A stretch of DNA of 64,000 nt from Diorhabda sublineata (lineage: Eukaryota > Arthropoda > Insecta > Coleoptera > Chrysomelidae), in NCBI RefSeq assembly GCF_026230105.1, contig NW_026614210.1, forward strand, positions 186,001 to 250,000, given 5' to 3'. The notes under the pieces are model-generated. The model did no database searches. It had not been told where the DNA came from and worked only from the letters and a program-made list of their open reading frames with translations. Shown in pieces: positions 56,483-64,000 of this stretch. Position 1 is the stretch's first letter; every line of letters begins with the position of its first letter. The translations under genes and the position numbers were made by a program.

Positions 56483-59076
56483 GTATTTTTTCATCTAATA
56501 ATAATAATTTTAATAAGAAAAATAATGGTAATTTTTATAATAAAAACATGCATTGTCCATTTAAAACTCAAAATAATCAAAATAATGTATTTTTGTGTAG
56601 AAAATGCAAAAACAAACATAAATATGGGCAATGTCAAGCCTTTGGTAAATTCTGTTCTATATGTAAAAAACATAATCATTTTGAATCTTGTTGCGAAAAT
56701 AAATCTAAGAAACTCCATAAAGGTAGAATTAACAAAAAGTTCGTAAATAATATTGAATATGATAGTTCCTCCAATGATGAATTTTTTATTGACTGTTTGA
56801 AAATAGAATCTTCAAATTCTGAATTATACAGGGGTAAAAATGAAAATAATAACGAAATTATAGAAATTATTTTAATTAATGAAAATATTATCTGTTTTAA
56901 GGTTGATACGGGTGCACAATGTAATATTCTCCCTGCCAAGATTTTAAGAATGGTTGCCCCATCAGCCCTCATCAAACCACAACAGATCGATCTAACAGCT
57001 TACGGCGGTGCTAGGATTGATGTCAAGGGATCTACAGAGCTTAATTGTAAGATTCGTGGTGAGAATTGTATACTCAAATTTTTAATTGTGAATGCTGAAG
57101 GTAGACCTATTTTAGGCTTAAAGTCAAGTTTAAACTTAAATCTAATACAAACTGTTAATAGCATAAATTACTCAAATAATTTACCATTATTTTCGTCAAA
57201 AGAAGATGCAATAAACAAGTATAAGACTGTATTCGAGGGTTTAGGAACATTTCCAGGGGAACCTTATAAATTTACTTCAAAACCAGATGCAAATCTTTGT
57301 GTTTTTCCTTCAAGGAGAATCCCAAAAAGTTTTTTGCCTGAATTTCAAAATTCATTAAATAGATTAGAAAAACAAGGAGTTATTAGTAAACAAACAGAAC
57401 CTACTGATTGGGTTAATAATATTGTTGTTACAGAAAAGCCAAATAAAAAATTAAGAATTTGCCTAGATCCATCAGTTTTAAATCAGTACATTAAAAGAGA
57501 ACATTTTCAAATACCATCAGCTGATGAAATTCTATGTGATTTGAACAATAAAAATTATTTCTCGGTATTGGATCTTAAAAACTCTTTCTATCAAATTAAA
57601 TTAGATAAAGAAACATCAAAGCTCACTACATTTGCAACACCTTTGGGTAGATACAGGTTTTTGAGGCTTCCTTTTGGCATAAACACTGCGGCTGAGGTTT
57701 TCCAAAGAAAAAATAATATAATTTTTGGGGCCATATTGGGTAACAAAGTTTTTATCGATGATTTAATTATCTCAGGAACTACAGAACATGAGCATGATGA
57801 AATATTAGATAAAGTTTTAAATACAGCTAGAATAAATGGCATAACTTTTAACAGAGAAAAATTTCAATTTAAAAGAAAAGAAGTTAAAATTCTGGGTTTT
57901 AAAGTTTCAGAAAAAGGAATAGATATAGATCCTGGTAGGATTGAAGCAATTCTAAAACTAGAAGATCCTAAAAATAAAAAGGAACTTCTAAGATTTTTAG
58001 GTTTAGTAAAATACTTAGCTAAGTTTATACCTAATTTATCACAAATAACAGCTCCACTAAGAAATTTGACTTGTTCTAACGTTGTTTGGAATTGGGAAAA
58101 AAGTCACTCAGAAAGTGTTCAAACATTAAAAAATTTATTAACCTCGCCCCCATGTTTAGTACATTACAATGCTAATGAACCTTTAACAATTCAATGTGAT
58201 GCTTCTTCAGAGGGAATGGGTGCATGTTTGTTACAAAAGGGACAGCCTGTTGCATTTGCAAGTCGAGCTTTGACGGACTGTGAAAAGAGATACGCATGTA
58301 TAGAAAGGGAAATGTCTGCAATATTATTTGCGGCTGAAAGGTATAATTTTTATATATATGGAAAAAAAATTAACGTTCACACAGATCATAAACCCCTGGT
58401 AAATATTTTTAAAAAAGATATTAATAAGATTTCAAGCAGATTGCAAAGAATGCGTCTTAGACTTATGAAATATCAGTTAGAAGTTTCCTATTTACCTGGT
58501 AAACAAATGTTTATAGCTGATATGCTTTCTAGGGCTTTTTTGAAGGGGCCAGTAAAAAATGATACAGAAAATAATTTTATTGTACACAATATTGACAAGA
58601 AAATACCTATGAGTGCGAATAAAATATCAGAAATTGTAGGTGAAACAAATAATGATACAACTCTAGCATTAGTAAAAAAATTTATTGTACAAGGTTGGCC
58701 AAAAAATAATAAGAGTTTATCTCCAGAGCTTGAAAATTTATTTCAAATAAGAAGCGAACTTTCTATTGAAAATGATCTGATATTATTTGGTGATAGAGTT
58801 GTCATCCCAAAAAACCTTAGAATTTTAATGTTGTCTAAATTACATGAAGGACACTTAGGCATAAATAAATGTAGAGCAAGGGCTAGGGAAAGTATTTTTT
58901 GGCCAAATATTAGTAATGATATTAACAATTTTATTTTAAATTGTGAGGTTTGCCTTAAATTCAGGAATAGCAATCCGAAATTGCCTCTTTTACAGCACAA
59001 TATTCCAGAAAGACCTTGGCAAGAAATTGCCATGGATATTTGTGAGTTTCAAGGAAATTTTTTTTTGGAGTTATAG
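56479..59076 (+). pseudogene. pol: Pol of copy 3 up to the integrase frameshift
   Basis: 865 codons, through zinc knuckles, DTGA protease, RT (RLPFG motif B intact, FIDD), RNase H and the integrase zinc finger to the first catalytic Asp (MDIC). Loss of one T after the T9GG run then gives FLEL and a stop. Unlike copies 1 and 2 it reads KQGVISK and REHFQ in RT, closer to the family norm, but has S for Y after EREM in RNase H. Confidence 0.88.
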
Positions 59077-59603
59077 ACTATTTTTCGAGATGGATTGAAT
59101 TAAAAGACATAAAAAATAAGGATTCTGTTGAGGTAGTGAAAGCATTGAAGAATATTTTTTCTGTGCATGGATTTCCAGAAACAATAATTTCTGATAACAA
59201 TCCTTTTAATTCATTTTATTTTAAAAACTTTTTGAACGAAATTAATATATCATTAAAAACATCTAGTCCAAATTATCCAAGAAGCAATGGTTTAGCTGAG
59301 AAGGCCGTTGGCATTTGCAAAAATATGCTAAAAAAATATAATTATGAAAGAGGCACTTTAGATTTTTATCTTTTGAAGTATAGAAATAAGCCAATTCCTG
59401 ATATAGGTCTATCACCAGCACAAATGATATTCAATCGTCGTTTAAAAGATAGTTCACCCTGGGGGGATTCCTTGCTTGAACCTACATTAGCTGTTAAGAG
59501 TAAATTAATGAAAAAGTTTGAAATCAGGCGAAAAAAACAAAAAAAGTATTATGATAAACATTCAAAAAATTTGGCAGAGGGAAAAAGGGACGATAGTCGA
59601 TGA
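59070..59603 (+). pseudogene. pol: Integrase core of copy 3, shifted frame
   Basis: The integrase reading continues from VIDYFSRW in the next frame. It includes the second Asp (SDNN) and the Glu (GLAEKAV), again 34 residues apart, and ends at KRDDSR. SPWGDS replaces SPCVDS of the other copies. It is separated from the rest of pol by the 1 bp deletion. Confidence 0.85.
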
Positions 59604-59781
59604 TACGATTTATCCTAGGTCACATATCATTAAGGATGGGTATGGAAATTTTTATAGGCGTAACAGGCAACATTTGATTATAAAAGATGAATCTTTTGTT
59701 AATGATCCTCCTCCAAAGGAAGACTCTGATAAATTTGTACGTGAACCTTATTTTTTACGTAGTTCAGTTCAAAACAATTAA
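59581..59781 (+). pseudogene. pol: Out-of-frame pol C-terminal tail, copy 3 (shortened)
   Basis: Same tail as the other copies, but an a-to-t change makes a TAA at 59779-59781, so it ends about 22 codons early. Confidence 0.7.
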
Positions 59782-59965
59782 AATGTAAATAAATGGTGTT
59801 GGGTATTATTGATAAAATTCACTTTTGTAGAGTGCATAAAATTATAATAATTTGTATAATATAGCTTTATTGTATATCAATTAGTTTAATTAGGTTGACT
59901 ATTTTAAATGATTATTAATGATTGTTAGATCTATGTTTATAAAATTTGTATATATATTTTTTTTA

Positions 59966-59980
59966 GCTTATAGGAGGGGA
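59966..59980 (+). promoter_or_regulatory. Polypurine tract, copy 3
   Basis: Purine run aggagggga abutting the 3' LTR. Confidence 0.8.
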
Positions 59981-60092
59981 TGTAACATAATCTACATGTC
60001 TTCATGTATTATGATTATTTTTAGTGTTTATGATACCTACTTTATTTAATGATTGTACCTATTGTACCTAAATAGGTATTAAGCATATGCAA

Positions 60093-60177
<85 letters not shown>

Positions 60178-60383
60178 ACTCTATTAATTTATAGTTATAA
60201 GTTGGTACCATTGAATATTGACAATGACTTTATTGTATGAAGTATAAATAGTGGGACATATGTAACATTTCTTTCTTTCCTGTCATAAAACTTAATGAGT
60301 GTAGATTAATAAAAATGTGCTCAACAAGTGAGACTATGTTTTATTCATAAAAATACAACAAGACAATAATACAATACGTTACA
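59981..60383 (+). repeat. 3' LTR, copy 3
   Basis: 403 bp, the longest LTR, with a ~80 bp AT tract and a duplicated attgtacct at about 60053-60070. It has the 3'-type bases gtaacatttc and aaacttaatg. TATAAATA is at 60243-60250 and AATAAA at 60308-60313. Confidence 0.93.
60095..60174. repeat. (AT)n microsatellite in 3' LTR, copy 3
   Basis: About 80 bp of AT dinucleotides, the longest of the six. Confidence 0.95.
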
Positions 60384-60387
60384 CATG
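60384..60387. repeat. Target site duplication catg, right of copy 3
   Basis: Matches 55493-55496 and is followed by ttttatagctttttttt. Confidence 0.85.
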
Positions 60388-61075
60388 TTTTATAGCTTTT
60401 TTTTGAGTTTTTCTATCTAATTTTTGGATTTTCATGGCTTATTTTTTGGATTTTTCTATCTGATTTTTGAATTTCCTAACAATTTTTGGGTTTTCTAGCT
60501 AATTTTTGAGTTTTTCTGGCTAATTTTTGAGTTTTTCTAGCTGATTGGTGGGTTTGATAGCTAATTTTTGAGTTTTTATGGCTAATTTTTAAGTTTTTCC
60601 AGCTAATTCGAGGGTTTTATAGCTAATTTTTGGGTTTTTATGGCTAATTTCTGAGTTTTTGTGGCTAATTTTCGAGTTCTTATGGCTAGTTTTTGGGTTT
60701 TATGGCTAATTTTTGGGTTTTTATGGCTAATTTCTGAGTTTTTCTAGCTAATTGTTGGGTGTTTACGGCTAATCTCTGAGTTTTTATGAATAATTTTCGA
60801 GTTTCTTGCTAATTTTTGGGTTTTTGAGCTAATTTCTGAGTTTTTATGGCTAATTTCCAAGGTTCTGGCTAATTTTTGGGTTTCTGTAGCTAATTTTTGT
60901 GTTTTTATGGCTAATTTTTGAGTTTTTCCAACTAATTTTTGGGTTTTTCTAGCTAATTTTTGAGTTTTATAGCTATTTTTTGAGTTTTTATAGCTAATTT
61001 TTGGATTTTTCTAACAATTTCTGGGTTTTGTGACTAATTTCTGAGTTTTTCTAGCTAATTTCAGAGTTTATTCTA

Positions 61076-61288
61076 GCTATAAAAACTATAAAAACTCAAA
61101 GAATAGCTATAAAACCCAAAAATTAGCTGGGAAAACTCAAAAATTAGCCACAAAACTCATAAATCAGCTGGAAAAACTCAAAATTTAGCCATAAAATCCA
61201 AAAATTTGCTAAAAAAAACCAAAAAACAAGGTATAAAAACACAAAAATTGCTAGAAAACCTAAAAATAGCTATAAAACCCAAAAACTT
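61076..61288 (-). repeat. Inverted satellite A block
   Basis: Counterpart of 40432-40640 and 51914-52123, but with the exit variant ttatgggtttcttagc, as at 3622. Confidence 0.88.
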
Positions 61289-62259
61289 ATGGGTTTCTTA
61301 GCTAATCTTTGGAATTTTATAGCTAATTTTTGGGTTTTCATGGCTAATTTTTGAGTTTTTCCAGCTAATGTTTGAGTTTTCTAGCTAATTTTTGGGTTTT
61401 TATGGCGGATTTTTGGGTTTGTCTAGCTAATTTTTGGATTTTATAGGTATTTTACGAGTTTCTATAGCTTATTTTTGAGTTTTTCTAGCTACTTGTTGGG
61501 TTTTTGTGGCTAATTTCCGAGTTTTTTAGCTGATTTGCGAGTTTTTCTGGCTAGTTTTCGTGTTTTATGGCTAATTTTCAAGCTAATTTCTATGGCTAAT
61601 TTTTAAGTTTCTATGGCTAATTTTTGAGTTTTTTCAGCTAATTTTTATGTTTTATCGCTATTTTTGAGTTTTTATAGCTAATTTCTGAGTTTTTATATCA
61701 ATTTTTGAGATTTGTGGCTAATTTTTGAGTTTTTCTAGCTAAATTTTGGGTTTTTTAGCTAATTTTTTGTTTTTCTGGCTCAATTTTGGGTTTTATAGCC
61801 AATTTTTGAGTTCTTAAAGCTAATTTTTGGGTTTGTCTAACAATTTATTGGTTTATGTTGCTAATTTCTGAGTTTTTCTAGCTAATTTCTGAGTTTTTGT
61901 AGATAATTTTTGGGTTTTATTGCTAAATTTTGAGTTTTTCTAGCTAATTTCTGAGTTTTTGTAGATAATTTTTGGGTTTTATTGCTAAATTTTGAGTTTT
62001 TCTAGCCAATTTATGGGTTTTTGTGAATAATTTTTTAGTTTTTCTAGCTAATTTCTGAGTTTCTCTACCTAATTTATGAGTTTCTCCAGCTAATTTTTGA
62101 GGTTTTCTAGCTAATTTTTGGGTTGTAATGCTAATTTTTGGGTTTTTATAGCTAATTTATGAGTTTTATAGCTACTTTTTGAGTTTTTCCAACTAATTTT
62201 CGAGTTTTTCTTGCTAAATTTTGGGTTTTTTAGCTAATTTTTTGTTTTTCTGGCTAATT

Positions 62260-64000
62260 TATGGGTTTTATAGCCAATTTTTGAGTTCTTAAAGCTAATT
62301 TTTGGGTTTTTCTAACAATTTATTGGTTTATGTTGCTAATTTCTGAGTTTTTCTAGCTAATTTCTGAGTTTTTGTAGCTAATTTTTTAGTTTTTCTAGCT
62401 AATTTCTGAGGTTTTCTAGATAATTTTTGGGTTGTAATGCTAATTTTTGGGTTTTTATAGCTAATTTATGAGTTTTATAGCTACTTTTTGAGTTTTTATA
62501 GCTAATTTTTGGGTTTTTCTAACAATTTTTGGGTTTTGTGACTAATTTCTGAGTTTTTCTAGCTGACTGTTGGGTTTTTGAGGCTAATTTCTGAGTTTTT
62601 TATAGCTAATTTTCAGAGTTTTTCTAGCTATAAAAAATATTAAAACTCAAAGAATAGCTATAAAACCCAAAAATTAGCAAGAAGAATTCAAAAATTAGCT
62701 AGAAAAACTCAAAATTTAGCCATAAAATCCAAAAATTAGCTAGAAAAACCCAAACATTAGCTATTAAAACCCAAAAATTGCTAGTAAACCCAAAAATTAG
62801 GTAGAATAACTCGAAAATTAGCCATAAAAACCCAAAAATTAGCCAGAAAAACTCAAAAATTAGCTAGAAAACCCAAAACTTAGAAAGAAAAACCCAAAAA
62901 ATAAGCCATGGAAACCCAAAAATTAGCTAGAAAACTTAGACATTAATTAGAAAAACTCAAGAATTAGCCATAAAAACCCAAAAATTGCTATAAAAACCCA
63001 AAAATTAGCTATAAAAACCCAAAAAGTACCTATAAAACCCAAAAATTTATGGGTTTCATAGCTAATCTTTGGAATTTTATAGCTAATTTTTGGGTTTTCA
63101 TTACTAATTTTTGAGTTTTTCTAGCTAATGTTTGAGTTTTTCTAGCTAATAATTTAGTTTTCTAGCTGTTTTTTGGGTTTTATAGCTAATTTTTGGGTTT
63201 TTATGGCTAATTTTTGAGTCTTCATTTCTAATTTTTGAGCTTTTTCAGCTGATTTCTGAGTTTTTCTAGCTAATTTTTGAGTTTCTTCAGCTAATTTATG
63301 GGTTTTATGGCTAATTTTTGGGTTTTTATTGCTAATTGTTGGGTTTTTTCAACTAATTTTTGAGCTTTATAGCTAATTTTCGAGTTCTTTTAGCTAATTT
63401 TCAGGTTTTTCTAGCTAATTTCTGAGTTTCTCTAGCTAATTTTCGGGTTTTATGGCTAATTTTTGGGTTTTTATGGCTAATTTTTAGGTTTTCTAGCTAA
63501 TTTTTGGGTTGTATAGCTAATTTTTGGGTTTTTATAGCTAATTCATGATTTTTATAGCTTTTGTTTGAGTTTTTATAGCTAATTTTTGGGTTTTTCTAAC
63601 AATTTTTGGGTTTTATGGCTAATTTCTTGGTTTTTATGGATAATTTTTGGGTTTCTATGGCTAATTTTTGGGTTTTTCTAGCAAATTTTTGGGTTTTATA
63701 ACTATTTTTTGAGTTTTTCTATCAATTTTTGAGTTTTGTTCAGAAAACTTGAACATTAGCATGAAAAACTCAAAAATTTGCTATAAAAACCCAAAAATTT
63801 CTATAGAATCCAAAAATTTATGGGTTTCATAGCTAATCTTTGGAATTTTATGGTCAATTTTTGGGTTTTCATGGCTAATTTTTGAGTTTTTCTAGCTAAT
63901 TTTTGAGTTTTTCTAGCTAATGTTTGAGTTTTCTAGCTAATTTTTGGGTTTTTATGGCTAATTTTTGGGTTTTTATGGCTGATTTTTGGGTTTTTATGGC
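62260..64000 (+). repeat. Right copy of the 62.26 kb-spaced near-identical repeat
   Basis: 1741 bp matching 1-1741 with no net indel and one mismatch seen (63761). The match runs to the window edge, so the true length is unknown. Confidence 0.85.
62629..63049 (-). repeat. Inverted satellite A block (long)
   Basis: Identical by eye to 371-790, including the ctataaaaaatattaaaact entry. Confidence 0.9.

Larger units (their letters stand above)
55497..60383 (+). mobile_element. Ty3/gypsy LTR retrotransposon, copy 3 (integrase frameshift)
   Basis: 4887 bp, same organisation. It keeps consensus-like RT residues lost in the other two (RLPFG, KQGVISK). A 1 bp deletion at 59068/59069 (ggtag became ggag) breaks pol inside integrase, and a substitution at 59779 creates an early stop in the tail. 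The 3' LTR has a 9 bp tandem duplication, attgtacct. Confidence 0.93.
60384..64000 (+). repeat. Satellite A array, segment 6
   Basis: 20-21 bp monomers to the window end. The first part is collinear with the right flanks of copies 1 and 2. From 62260 it matches the window start. A short inverted block lies at about 63744-63818. No gene is visible. Confidence 0.95.

Noticed and set aside
34933..60383. Three independent site-specific insertions into satellite A
   Set aside because: Flank identity extends well beyond the target site, and fixed 5'/3' LTR differences are shared by all three, so duplication of one insertion is simpler.

Overview
The window looks like heterochromatic, satellite-dominated DNA from an AT-rich invertebrate animal genome. 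An arthropod is a reasonable guess, but the species cannot be fixed from the sequence. No host protein-coding gene, tRNA, rRNA or CRISPR array is recognisable. Everything visible is tandem repeat or LTR retrotransposon.

Layout. Satellite A (20-21 bp monomer, core ctaatttttgggttttt) fills 1-16823, 18383-23885, 33849-34932, 39813-46377, 51138-55496 and 60384-64000. It is mostly in the T/G-rich orientation on the + strand, but is repeatedly interrupted by 40-465 bp blocks in the opposite orientation, each entered and left through the same short junction modules. Satellite B (140 bp monomer, with a 147 bp variant carrying a 7 bp insertion) forms a short array at 16824-18382 (about 11 units) and a long one at 23886-33848 (about 70 units). 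Three Ty3/gypsy-type LTR retrotransposons lie in satellite A on the + strand at 34933-39812, 46378-51137 and 55497-60383.

The retrotransposon has LTRs of 338-403 bp (TGTAAC...GTTACA), a tRNA-Leu-like primer binding site, gag, then pol in the -1 frame overlapping gag by ATGA just after an A9 run, and a purine-rich polypurine tract. There is no env. Pol carries two zinc knuckles, DTGA protease, reverse transcriptase, RNase H and integrase. The family looks closest to Mag/K02A2.6-like insect elements (from memory, moderate confidence). Copy 1 has the longest pol. Copy 2 has a 152 bp frameshifting deletion between protease and RT. Copy 3 has a 1 bp deletion in integrase and an early stop in the tail. 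All three share a frame break near the pol C terminus.

The main biological story is that the three elements are not independent insertions. They have the same catg target duplication, the same satellite flanks and the same fixed 5'/3' LTR differences. One old insertion was therefore absorbed into a satellite higher-order unit and amplified with it (element spacing 11.4 kb and 9.1 kb). On a larger scale, bases 1-1741 recur at 62260-64000 with one mismatch seen and no net indel, so the window may be one period of a ~62.26 kb super-repeat, or may reflect an assembly or circular overlap. Smaller nested duplications (about 7.06, 4.13, 3.7, 2.32, 1.42, 1.22, 1.0 and 0.43 kb) show repeated unequal exchange.
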